Source: Bacteroidia bacterium
Lineage (GTDB): Bacteria > Bacteroidota > Bacteroidia > J057
Length of the DNA stretch: 64,000 bases
Reading direction: 5' to 3'
Assembly (NCBI GenBank): GCA_030430575.1
Contig: JAUIKF010000023.1
Span: 52,297-116,296 of the forward strand
This document shows, in pieces, positions 51,611 through 59,568 of the stretch; the first letter of the stretch is position 1, and each line of letters begins with the position of its first letter. The notes below the pieces were generated by a model that saw only the letters and a list, made by a program, of their open reading frames with translations, ran no database searches and was not told the DNA's origin. The translations under genes were made by a program, and so were the position numbers.

Positions 51611-51964
51611 TTAGCTCCGAACGGCCTCTTTGGCCGCTGCGACGACTTTTGCCGTATTGCCGACAAAAATTTGATCATCGATCAAAATGACGGGCCTTTT
51701 GAGAAAGGTATATTCCTCCAGAATATATCGGCGATAGTCTGCCTCACCTAACTTCATTTCATGAAGACCCCAACCGCGATACTTCATCGCCCGGCGGCTG
51801 AAAAGTGCCTCATAACTTCCTGTAAGAGCTTTCATTTCGTCTAACTGTTCTGGGGTGATGGCTTCTTCCTTGATATTTTGAAATACAAATTCAGGACCCA
51901 ATTCTAGCTCTTTGATGATACGTTGGCAGGTAGTGCAATTGCCAAGGTGGTATATTTTCTTCAT
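51611..51964 (-). CDS. ArsC/Spx-family thioredoxin-fold protein
   Basis: A 117-residue protein with a CTTC redox motif at 10-13 (LGNCTTCQRIIKEL) and the family segment TFLKRPVILIDDQIFVGN. The family includes arsenate reductases, Spx and YffB-like proteins. The typical ArsC CX5R reductase features are not clear, so arsenate reduction should not be assumed. The gene stands alone, convergent with queG across element R4. Confidence 0.85.
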   Translation of the reverse strand: MKKIYHLGNCTTCQRIIKELELGPEFVFQNIKEEAITPEQLDEMKALTGSYEALFSRRAMKYRGWGLHEMKLGEADYRRYILEEYTFLKRPVILIDDQIFVGNTAKVVAAAKEAVRS

Positions 51965-52001
51965 GGTGTTTTTGAAAAATTTTCTGTGAATAAGTCAGGA
52001 A

Positions 52002-53144
52002 CTAATGCCTCAAGTAAATAGTTTCTCCTTTTTCAGCTGACTCCCTCGCAGCGTCCAAGATTTCAACCACAACCATGTTGATCTCAAGGGAGGAGAGCTC
52101 TCCTTTGGGCTGGATATGCCCTTGGACTACTTGTGCGAGATAAGTAAAAGGGTCATTGGTAGGGTAGAAGAGAGGTTCTGCTTCTTGGATTTCTTCTGCC
52201 TCTGCTTCTGCAAGTCGAACGTACATCTGTTTTCCGTCAATCGTGCGAATATATCCTGTAAGTCCATAGATTTCTATGTCTTTGCGATTGAATGGCCAGT
52301 TCCACGATGCTTGTAAAATAGCTTGCGCTTTGGGGTAGGTGAGGATGATAGTAGCTTCATCATCTACTTTGGGATAAACTTCGGGTTTGATTTGTTGGGT
52401 GATGGCAGTGACGCTCAGGGGTTTTTCCCCTTTCATATACCAAGTGGCTAAATTCGCGCCATAACACCCGAAGTCGATCAAGGCACCGCCGCCATTCATG
52501 ACTGGATCTGTCAGCCAGTCAAGAAATTCGGTATTGCAGCCGATTTCTTTGGGGCCTTTATGGCCGTCGTGGATGACGAGTTTCCGAATGTCTCCAATCG
52601 CTTGATTTTCATAGATCATTTCATAGGCTTCATGAATAGTCCCATACCAAGTGGTTTCATAATTGGTAAGCAGGTGAATACCAGCTTCTTTTGCGAGTTT
52701 TTCCATCTGGTGGGCATGATCAAGGCTTACAGCCAGGGGCTTTTCTACCATGACATGAATCCCTCTTGGCGCACATGCCTGGACGACTTCCAAATGCTCA
52801 AAAATGCTGTTAAAAGCTGTGACAGCATCTGGTTTTACCGCATCTAACATTTCCTCCATATCTTGATAGAGAATGGTAGTATCCATATCATATTGATGGA
52901 AATACCGAATGGCGAGTTCTCTATTGGACTCAGATACGCCTACAATTTTTATATCTCCTTTATCTGCTCGGCCAAGAATCCAGTGAACATGGGTATGGGT
53001 TAAGCCCACTACTGCCACACGTAATGGTTGTGGGGAAGTTGGGGTTGCAGAAAGATGGTAGAAGAAAGTAGGTGCCAAGAAAAAAATACATATGCCTACT
53101 TTCCAAAGACGACCAAATGGTCTCTGGCTAGTGATGTAATCCAT
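52002..53144 (-). CDS. Gfo/Idh/MocA-family oxidoreductase
   Basis: A 380-residue NAD(P)-dependent oxidoreductase, with an N-terminal hydrophobic signal or anchor (RLWKVGICIFFLAPTFFYHLSA) before the Rossmann motif VAVVGLTHTHVHWILG. Then FEHLEVVQACAPRGIHVMVEKPLAVS, with the conserved EKP, and a C-terminal alpha/beta domain. Relatives act on sugars or inositols; the exact substrate is unknown. A secreted Gfo/Idh protein is plausible in Bacteroidota. The ATG at 53144 is preferred: a longer frame from 53282 would read through a stable hairpin with T-run and a Pro-rich artefact. Confidence 0.88.
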   Translation of the reverse strand: MDYITSQRPFGRLWKVGICIFFLAPTFFYHLSATPTSPQPLRVAVVGLTHTHVHWILGRADKGDIKIVGVSESNRELAIRYFHQYDMDTTILYQDMEEMLDAVKPDAVTAFNSIFEHLEVVQACAPRGIHVMVEKPLAVSLDHAHQMEKLAKEAGIHLLTNYETTWYGTIHEAYEMIYENQAIGDIRKLVIHDGHKGPKEIGCNTEFLDWLTDPVMNGGGALIDFGCYGANLATWYMKGEKPLSVTAITQQIKPEVYPKVDDEATIILTYPKAQAILQASWNWPFNRKDIEIYGLTGYIRTIDGKQMYVRLAEAEAEEIQEAEPLFYPTNDPFTYLAQVVQGHIQPKGELSSLEINMVVVEILDAARESAEKGETIYLRH

Positions 53145-53593
53145 AAAAGTAAAAAATGGGAGAAAAGGGAGGGGAAGAAATAGGGCAGGAGGGGGAGGAG
53201 TTTCGAAAAAATAGGCCATAAAAAACGTAGCCGCAGACCAAAAGGTCCGCGGCCAACAGCCATGAAAACGCCCTAAAGCCAAACGAAAGAACTATTCTTA
53301 AATATCTTAAAATTCTTTGTTAATTCTGTCGCAATATACTACTATTCTCAAAATAGGAAAAACTTTTTTTACTTTTTTCTTCCTACTACCCCTCATTTCC
53401 TTTCACATCACTAGTATAGGGATTATTACTTATTTATCCAAATATGGGGCTTATATTTTTATCCCCATTTTTGGGGATGTTAGGTATTTTGGGGTTTCCA
53501 AAATGGTGTAAAAATCTGATATTCAATAAGTTAGGTGTTTGTAGGCTTCGGAAAATCCCTATATATACACTACCCAGTTTTACGGAATAAGAT
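53145..53593. other. Intergenic region with hairpin and GGGGAT palindrome
   Basis: 449 bp with no convincing gene. It holds a minus-strand hairpin with T-run at 53221-53254 and the small palindrome ATCCCCATTTTTGGGGAT at 53461-53478. The part between is A/T-rich and otherwise unremarkable. Confidence 0.6.
53221..53254 (-). terminator. Hairpin with T-run in the leader of the Gfo/Idh gene (terminator or attenuator)
   Basis: Minus-strand stem GCCGCGGACC / GGTCTGCGGC (one mismatch) with loop TTTT, followed by TACGTTTTTT. It lies 77 bp before the ATG at 53144. It could end upstream transcription or act as an attenuator. Confidence 0.5.
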
Positions 53594-54475
53594 TTAGTGC
53601 TTTGAAGATTCACCTTCCTCTTTTTCTTCTTTCTCCTTTACAAAAAGTTTTGCCTGGTGTGCCCATTTATCTCGTCGGATGCGACCCGGGAAAAATTCTA
53701 TGACCTCATTGACCTTGTCTTCAAGGGCGGGGGTGAATTTAGAAATTTGGTCAAAGGTGAAGATTTCGATGCTATTCAGTTTCTCTTCTATAAAGGGACC
53801 TATTCCTTTTATCCGCTTTAAATCATCCTTTGCGTCAACAATCGCAGTACCAATGGTATCATAATCGATATCTCCCATTTTTTCCTGGATCCGGGCTAGC
53901 GTTTCTTCCTTTGATTCTTTTTTCTTCTTTGGTTTTTTCCCTTTAGCCGATACAGGTTCATTGGTCGCCTTATTTTCGAAAAATTCATAATGATCTCGAA
54001 TATGTACGCGGATATGGAGTGGATCTTCTTTGTCAGTATGATCTCGATGTTCTTGTAACTGAGTTGCATGGGTGATTAATGGATGATTCAGATCAATGCC
54101 AGGATCTTCTTCTCGAATGGGAACCCAATGCCTGAGTTCTTTTGCACGCCCATGGTAGTTGATGATTTCATCCATCTGAGCTTTTGTATCCTGCAGGTCC
54201 TTTTCGCGCTTTTCTCTTAACGCTTTTTCATCTAAATGCCTCTGGATTGCACTTTCATGGTCTTTTTGTAATTGAGTATGAGAAAGCTGGAGGGCTTCAT
54301 AATGGGCTCTTAGCGCCTCCAGTTCATGATTGGAATCTTGGGTATCCGTCTTCTCATTGGTCACAAGACGTCGCCAATAAATATACCCAATGATAAATCC
54401 AAGAATCGCAGCTACCAGCATTAATACCAGCGCGGTAGCTCCTGCACTAAATTGGGTTTCTAAAAAAATGATCAT
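53594..54475 (-). CDS. Membrane-anchored coiled-coil protein with C-terminal helix-hairpin-helix domain
   Basis: A 293-residue protein. One N-terminal membrane helix (ATALVLMLVAAILGFIIGYIYW), then a coiled-coil stretch (about 45-115) rich in Glu, Lys and Gln, a charged linker (SAKGKKPKKKKESKEE), and a C-terminal helix-hairpin-helix-like domain (DLKRIKGIGPFIEEKLNSIEIFTFDQISK, about 215-270) of the type found in flap-endonuclease-like predicted proteins and ribosomal or DNA-binding HhH proteins. Function unknown. It lies about 40 bp downstream of the OmpA-family gene on the same strand, so they may be co-transcribed. Confidence 0.8.
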   Translation of the reverse strand: MIIFLETQFSAGATALVLMLVAAILGFIIGYIYWRRLVTNEKTDTQDSNHELEALRAHYEALQLSHTQLQKDHESAIQRHLDEKALREKREKDLQDTKAQMDEIINYHGRAKELRHWVPIREEDPGIDLNHPLITHATQLQEHRDHTDKEDPLHIRVHIRDHYEFFENKATNEPVSAKGKKPKKKKESKEETLARIQEKMGDIDYDTIGTAIVDAKDDLKRIKGIGPFIEEKLNSIEIFTFDQISKFTPALEDKVNEVIEFFPGRIRRDKWAHQAKLFVKEKEEKEEGESSKH

Positions 54476-54517
54476 GGTGCTGTTTATTTATATAAATATA
54501 GAATAGTAAAAGGGAAC

Positions 54518-55501
54518 TTATGGGATGATAATTTCTACTCGGCGGTTTTTTTGGCGGCCTGCATGGGTCTTATTGGTTGCAATAGGCGCATCTTCCCCCT
54601 TGCTATCAACTTCGATCTTGCCCGCCTCTAGTCCAAGTTGCTGGAAAAAATTTGCAACAGTCTGAGCGCGACTACGACCCAAATTTAGGTTTTTCCTTTT
54701 CTTCCCTACATCGTCTGTATGACCGATCAACTGTACTTTTTTGCCATCTTGTCGGTTGAGATATGAGATCACCTCTCTTAGATAGGTTCGGAGGTCATCA
54801 TCCAATGGAATTCCATCTTTTGCAAATTCAAAATATAGGTTTCGGGGGGATGGGGGAGCAATGATTGCTTGTGGTTCCGGCTCAGATTCTGACGCTTCGC
54901 TTGTCAGGGAGTCGGTACCGCCTGTCCCACTGGAGGTGCTATCTACAGCAATGTTTGCAACCGCGGCCTTGACAAGGTTCAGGGATAATGCGGACCGCGC
55001 TGAGTCAGTCTGGTCGAGAAGTGAAGCTAGTGACATGGCTTTGGGCAAAGAGATGATTCGCTTCTCGTCCAGCCCATGGGAAGTAAGCATATTTCTAAAC
55101 GCATTCGCACGAGCCAACCCTAACTGCTGGCCGTTTGTTCGGGGATTTTCCTGATCACTGTAAAGTCCTATAATTTCCAAATCATAATCCGGGTTGGAGG
55201 ATAAAAGGTGAGCTAGTGAATCAAGCTCTTGTACAATGGCAATCGGGATGATGGGGGTTCCATCTCCTTTTGCATACCTGATATGGTCTTTAAAAGCCCA
55301 TAATGGCTTTCCATCTTTGAAAAGGGTAAGCGGAGTGGCGTCTACGCGAGATGACTCAGGTGTAGAGGAAATTGCTTGAGTAATAAGTCCTCCATCTTCA
55401 CTGGGGCAAAGCAACTTTACCTTACATACCCAAAACCAAGTACCTCCGCACATCCAGGCACCAAGTGCTATTGATGCAATTAGGATTCCAAATCTGTTCA
55501 T
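54518..55501 (-). CDS. OmpA-family peptidoglycan-binding protein
   Basis: A 327-residue protein. N-terminal hydrophobic anchor or signal (FGILIASIALGAWMCGGTWFWVCKV). A central region (about 75-170) resembles a second, degenerate OmpA-like fold with LEIIGLYSDQENPRTNGQQLGLARANAF. The C-terminal OmpA domain (about 220-325) has LIGHTDDVGKKRKNLNLGRSRAQTVANFF and GRQKNRRVEIIIP, the peptidoglycan-binding signature. It probably tethers the envelope to the cell wall. The double OmpA-like layout is notable. Confidence 0.88.
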   Translation of the reverse strand: MNRFGILIASIALGAWMCGGTWFWVCKVKLLCPSEDGGLITQAISSTPESSRVDATPLTLFKDGKPLWAFKDHIRYAKGDGTPIIPIAIVQELDSLAHLLSSNPDYDLEIIGLYSDQENPRTNGQQLGLARANAFRNMLTSHGLDEKRIISLPKAMSLASLLDQTDSARSALSLNLVKAAVANIAVDSTSSGTGGTDSLTSEASESEPEPQAIIAPPSPRNLYFEFAKDGIPLDDDLRTYLREVISYLNRQDGKKVQLIGHTDDVGKKRKNLNLGRSRAQTVANFFQQLGLEAGKIEVDSKGEDAPIATNKTHAGRQKNRRVEIIIP

Positions 55502-55608
55502 GTGTGTAGGTTATTATTTAACAGGTATTTTTGGGGATATTAAATATTTCTTGTGAGATAATCAATAATCCTGTGGTTTATACGGATGGTGGTTAAGCCA
55601 TTCTTTTA

Positions 55609-55616
55609 TATATTTG
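55609..55616 (+). promoter_or_regulatory. -7 element TATATTTG before the M61 peptidase gene
   Basis: TATATTTG matches TAnnTTTG and lies 20 bp upstream of the ATG at 55636. A clear TTG at the expected -33 distance is not seen. Confidence 0.45.
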
Positions 55617-55635
55617 CACTTAGACACCTGACCAT

Positions 55636-57384
55636 ATGAACTATATTTTAGGTTTTTTCCGGCCGGGAGAGCAGTTGATTTCAGTTGAGATACAAGCCGT
55701 CGGCAGTGCCTCTCCCGTTCAGTTTTTCCTTCCTAAATGGCGTCCCGGTCGCTATGAGCAGCAGCGATTTGATCGGAATATTTCTGATGTAAATGCTTTC
55801 CAGGTTAATGGAATTCCATTGGTAGTAGAACGCCTTAGCACACATCATTGGCAAGTAGATGCACCAGCTGGTAAAGCATTTACCCTCTCTTATAATTATT
55901 ATGCTAATGCTTTAAATGCTGGTAGTTCCTATTTCGATAAATCGCTTGTATATATAAATGGTGTCAATCTGCTGATGTACCAAAAAGAGCATCTCGATGA
56001 GAAATGTGAACTTACCCTAAAGTTGCCGGAAGCATATCAGGTAGCTTGTGGACTTCCCAAAGTTGAAAATGTCCTGCTGGCAACCGACTTCCATCAGTTG
56101 GTAGATGCACCTATCCTCGCAAGCCCTGACCTGAAACATCATCAATTTCAAGTAGCAGGAATAGAGACCCATTTCTGGTTTGCTGGTGATTGCCAGCCGG
56201 ATATCCAAAAGCTAGAATTGGATGTGTCTCGCTATACACGTGCCCAGATGGAAGTTTTTGGCACTTTCCCGGCCTCGGATTACCATTATTTATTCCTAAT
56301 TCGACCAGACTATTATCGACATGGGGTAGAGCATTATAATTCGACTGTAGTGGCCATGGGGCCTGGATATAAGCTCATGGAGCCCAAGATGTACCGATCT
56401 TTTTTGGAAATTTGTTCCCATGAGCTGTTCCATGCCTGGAATGTAAAAGCAATCCGACCCACAGCGCTTTTGCCATATGACTATGATCGAGAAGTCCATA
56501 CGCACCTTCACTATGTTACAGAAGGGGTGACGACTTATTATGGAGATCTGATGCTGTGGAAGGGAAACATCTGGCAAATGCCAGAATGGCTGGAAAGCCT
56601 CAATAATGAATTGAGCCGATTCTATAGGAGGGGAGGAAAAGATTTCGTTTCGCTTTCTGAGGCGAGTTTCGATAGCTGGGTTAATGGATACTTTACCAAC
56701 GGAACCCCCAATCGACGAATTTCATTTTATACTAAAGGGTACCTTATTACCTTTTTGATGGATGTGGAAATTCGAAGAGCTACTCAAAATGCACGTTCCT
56801 TTGATGATGTGATGTTCGTGTTATATGAGAACTTTGGAAAAAAAGGAAAAGGGTACTCACGAGAAGATTTCAAAGGAGTAGTAGAGCAAATTAGTGGAAG
56901 AGATTTTGATGATTTTTTTGCTAGGTATATAGAAGGAACCCATGAACTAGAGCCAGCGTTACAGGCGGCTGGTGCCTATATGGGACTTGAAATAGAGCGC
57001 TCTGTATTTTCTTCCTCTGCCCTGACCTTTTATGGTCTGGAAGTGATAAAAGACAATAAAGGAGCTACCATTGTCGAAAATGTGTATCCAGATAGCCCAG
57101 CACTCATAACAGGGTTGAGTAAAGGAGACGAAATTATCTCCGTCAATCAACAGAAAGTAAATGGGAATTTTGATCAGCTGCTTGCCTATTATGGGCAAGA
57201 TAAACCGATTGAAGTGCACTTCTTTCACCAGAATAAACTAGCAGTGGGTACCCTGAGGAGTAACCCTGATCATTTTCGCTACATCCCTCAGTTTGTGGAA
57301 GTCCGTAACCCTACTTCCCGTCAACTAGAAAACCAAAAAGCCTGGAAGGAGATTCGGAAAGTTAAGGAGATGGTTCGTTCATGA
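55636..57384 (+). CDS. M61-family (glycyl aminopeptidase-type) metallopeptidase with PDZ domain
   Basis: A 582-residue protein. The zinc motif HELFH is at residues 262-266 (CSHELFHAWNVKAIRP), followed about 25 residues later by YVTEGVTTYYGDLM, the third-ligand region. The N-terminal beta-sandwich (about 1-160) and the C-terminal PDZ domain (about 465-545, GATIVENVYPDSPALITGLSKGDEIISVNQQ) match the M61 family. No signal peptide is seen, so it is probably cytoplasmic. Its stop overlaps the rsgA start (ATGA). Confidence 0.94.
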   Translation: MNYILGFFRPGEQLISVEIQAVGSASPVQFFLPKWRPGRYEQQRFDRNISDVNAFQVNGIPLVVERLSTHHWQVDAPAGKAFTLSYNYYANALNAGSSYFDKSLVYINGVNLLMYQKEHLDEKCELTLKLPEAYQVACGLPKVENVLLATDFHQLVDAPILASPDLKHHQFQVAGIETHFWFAGDCQPDIQKLELDVSRYTRAQMEVFGTFPASDYHYLFLIRPDYYRHGVEHYNSTVVAMGPGYKLMEPKMYRSFLEICSHELFHAWNVKAIRPTALLPYDYDREVHTHLHYVTEGVTTYYGDLMLWKGNIWQMPEWLESLNNELSRFYRRGGKDFVSLSEASFDSWVNGYFTNGTPNRRISFYTKGYLITFLMDVEIRRATQNARSFDDVMFVLYENFGKKGKGYSREDFKGVVEQISGRDFDDFFARYIEGTHELEPALQAAGAYMGLEIERSVFSSSALTFYGLEVIKDNKGATIVENVYPDSPALITGLSKGDEIISVNQQKVNGNFDQLLAYYGQDKPIEVHFFHQNKLAVGTLRSNPDHFRYIPQFVEVRNPTSRQLENQKAWKEIRKVKEMVRS

Positions 57385-58358
57385 GTGTGAAACGAAAGAA
57401 AAAAGCGCGGAAGAAAGCCCCTGCAAGACCCCAAGCAACTGGCACAGTGATTCGAACCACAGGAACACTGTCTTGGGTAGCGTCAGCAGACGGTGTTCAG
57501 TACGAATGTGTGGTGCGTGGAAAATTTAGAATAGCTGGACTCAAAACTACCAACCCTGTTGCAGTCGGAGACCATGTCCAGTTTTTCCTCCCTGCGGAGG
57601 AGGGAGAGGTTGGTGTCATCACCCGTATATTACCCCGAAAAAATTATATTCTCCGACGAGCTGCTATCCATGCCCATCGTGCCCATATCCTCTGTGCCAA
57701 TGTAGACCAGGCGCTGCTGCTATACACAGTTTCTCACCCGCATACAACCTCCGGATTTGCGAATCGCTTTTTGGTCATTGCGGAATCCTATCATATTCCC
57801 ATTCACATTTTGATCAATAAAGTAGATCTCTTAACAACACCTGAGGAGGTGGCGAAAAAAGAGGAAGTAAAAGAGATGTATGAACAAATAGGCTATCCAG
57901 TGACCGAAATCAGTGCCCTGGACGAAGCCTATCGTCCCACGGTCAGCGAGTTGCTCAAGGACAAAGTGAGTTTTTTGGGGGGGCATTCTGGAGCTGGGAA
58001 ATCTACTTTGGTAAACTTGATAGACCCTAGCCTAGACATCAAAACAGCCGAAATATCGGATTACACAGCAAAAGGGCGTCATACGACCACCTTTTCCCAA
58101 ATGCACCCTTTGGCAGAGGGGGGCTTTATCATTGACTCTCCTGGGATTAAGGAAATGGGCATTACCAACCTAGAAAAAGAAGAGTTGGCGCATTACTTCC
58201 CTGAAATGCAACAACTGATGGACCAGTGCCACTTCAACAATTGCATGCACCTCAGTGAACCAGGCTGTGCTGTAAAAGAGGGATTGGAAACGGGTGAGGT
58301 TCATCCTACACGTTTCAATAGTTACATAAGTATGTTAGCGGATATCGCTCCTGAATAA
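57381..58358 (+). CDS. rsgA: Small ribosomal subunit biogenesis GTPase RsgA
   Basis: A 325-residue circularly permuted GTPase that assists late 30S maturation. Order of motifs as in the family: OB-fold N-terminus (VRGKFRIAGLKTTNPVAVGDHV), G4 NKVDLL, G5 SAL, then G1 GHSGAGKSTL, G3 DSPGIKEMG, and the zinc motif in CHFNNCMHLSEPGC. The N-terminus is strongly basic (KRKKKARKKAPARP). It overlaps the upstream M61 gene by 4 bp, so it is coupled to it. Confidence 0.96.
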   Translation: MSVKRKKKARKKAPARPQATGTVIRTTGTLSWVASADGVQYECVVRGKFRIAGLKTTNPVAVGDHVQFFLPAEEGEVGVITRILPRKNYILRRAAIHAHRAHILCANVDQALLLYTVSHPHTTSGFANRFLVIAESYHIPIHILINKVDLLTTPEEVAKKEEVKEMYEQIGYPVTEISALDEAYRPTVSELLKDKVSFLGGHSGAGKSTLVNLIDPSLDIKTAEISDYTAKGRHTTTFSQMHPLAEGGFIIDSPGIKEMGITNLEKEELAHYFPEMQQLMDQCHFNNCMHLSEPGCAVKEGLETGEVHPTRFNSYISMLADIAPE

Positions 58359-58406
58359 TTTAGCAATCAATTGATTAGTTTCTCAATCCTAAGCGTTTAA
58401 AGGAGT

Positions 58407-59129
58407 ATGAAAAAGATAGGCATATATATAGCACTTACAGGATGTTTACTAGGGACATTTTTTACCCATACTTATGCCCAGCGGCCTCGGTTTCATCCTC
58501 AAGTACACGAATTGGGCATTCAACTTTTTTCTTCCACCTATTTACCTGACTTACGGACTGCCTCAGATGGAAAGCCCGTGTTTCATTCCTATTTTCCCAA
58601 TGGTATCCGATACAAATACCACATAAATGTACAAAATGCCATCCGATCTAGTTTGATTTATCGAAAAGGGGATGTGGGGCTACTGGAGGCGGCACAAGGC
58701 AGCTTCTCTGATTACATGGCGAATCGACAGGATATGAGCTTGCGGGTGGGATTTGAACGAAAATATCATAAGCGTCAGCTGCAACTGTTTGCCTTTGTAG
58801 ATGGGGTAGTGGGAATAGGAAAACTTGATGAGACGGGTACATTAAAAAATGGTACAGCACATTCCCTCCAAGAGAATTACATGAGTTATGGGCTTGCCAT
58901 AGGAGGAGGTTTACGATATTTTCTCCAAAAACACCTTTCTGTCGGCATAGAAGCCGAGTATTATTACCTTTCCACTTCTCTCAAATCTTCCCCCCCAAGT
59001 GATAGCCCTGTTCCTCCCTTTAAATTATTTGCAGGCAAAGAAAATGGGTTCAATGTGCTCTCAGCCTACATTAGTTTTCATTTGGTGAGGATGCGCAAAA
59101 GCTGTACCTGTGGAAAACCAGGGTCTTAA
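58407..59129 (+). CDS. Predicted outer-membrane beta-barrel protein of unknown function
   Basis: A 240-residue protein with a signal peptide ending near HTYAQ (residue 24). The rest is rich in amphipathic beta-strands (ELGIQLFSSTYLP, QNAIRSSLIYRKGDVG, MSLRVGFERKYHKRQLQLFAFVDGVVGIG, MSYGLAIGGGLRYFLQKHLSVGIEAEYYYLS, FNVLSAYISFHLVRM), as in small porin-like barrels. It resembles generic Bacteroidota outer-membrane beta-barrel proteins but cannot be placed more precisely. It ends with a Cys-containing tail (KSCTCGKPGS). Confidence 0.75.
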   Translation: MKKIGIYIALTGCLLGTFFTHTYAQRPRFHPQVHELGIQLFSSTYLPDLRTASDGKPVFHSYFPNGIRYKYHINVQNAIRSSLIYRKGDVGLLEAAQGSFSDYMANRQDMSLRVGFERKYHKRQLQLFAFVDGVVGIGKLDETGTLKNGTAHSLQENYMSYGLAIGGGLRYFLQKHLSVGIEAEYYYLSTSLKSSPPSDSPVPPFKLFAGKENGFNVLSAYISFHLVRMRKSCTCGKPGS

Positions 59130-59196
59130 GAAGGTTTTTAAGTTTTATGTTTGGGGTTCTAGGTTGATTGTGCCTGGAACTTTAGGCTATTTTCTT

Positions 59197-59225
59197 TTGC
59201 CATCTCTACTTCTTGCCTATCTTTG
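59197..59225 (+). promoter_or_regulatory. Bacteroidota-type promoter, probably for accD
   Basis: TTG at 59197-59199, an 18-nt spacer, and TATCTTTG at 59218-59225, a full match to TAnnTTTG. The next plus-strand gene is accD, 344 bp downstream, so its leader would include the palindrome at 59320. Confidence 0.55.
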
Positions 59226-59319
59226 AGTAAGGAAAGGACTGAAAACTCTTTCCCGATAATTAGAACCGAGTGTTTATTCAAGATTGAAATGTGGAGGAGA
59301 CAGAGGCGCGGATTACACA

Positions 59320-59485
59320 CAAATCAGCCCCCTTCGACAAGACTTCGGCGTGAGCTCAGTCGAACGCTCAGGGCAGGTCTCGAATCCGGAAATCCACGCC
59401 AACTTGCATAGCAAGCAATTTGATTTGCTGGGGCGGATTTCCGGACGCGCTGCCCTGAGTTTATCGAAGGGGTGAGTTGGCTCTT
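59320..59485. repeat. Imperfect large palindrome (CCCTTCGA...TCGAAGGGG)
   Basis: The left part contains CCCCCTTCGACAAGAC, CGCTCAGGGCAG and CCGGAAATCC. The right part has GGATTTCCGGACGCG, CTGCCCTGAG and TTATCGAAGGGG, in mirror order. The left arm carries about 20 extra bases, and a smaller hairpin (CAAGCAA/TTGCTGG) sits in the centre. This is a palindrome family distinct from the GAGACCG elements. Confidence 0.8.
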
Positions 59486-59568
59486 GGCGTAATCCGACCC
59501 ATTAACTCCACAATGCTAAATTGAAGGAACACTAGAATCTAAAACCTAAAACTTAACATATTCCTTTT

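Larger units (their letters stand above)
59130..59568. other. Intergenic region with promoter and large palindrome before accD
   Basis: 439 bp without a gene. It starts with a text-like stretch (GGTTTTTAAGTTTTATGTTT), contains a promoter at 59197-59225, an imperfect palindrome at about 59320-59485, and ends with AACCTAAAACTTAAC-type repeats before accD. Confidence 0.7.

Noticed and set aside
51361..51678. 105-codon Arg/Ser/Glu-rich minus-strand frame
   Set aside because: Made of R4 repeat sequence and the complement or shifted frame of the ArsC-like gene end.
53317..53511. 64-codon plus-strand frame in the 53145-53593 gap
   Set aside because: A/T-rich, Phe/Ile-rich composition from T-runs; no signal of a real gene.
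59223..59475. Two roughly 60-codon plus-strand frames before accD
   Set aside because: They cross the palindrome at 59320 and have no start context or protein-like composition.
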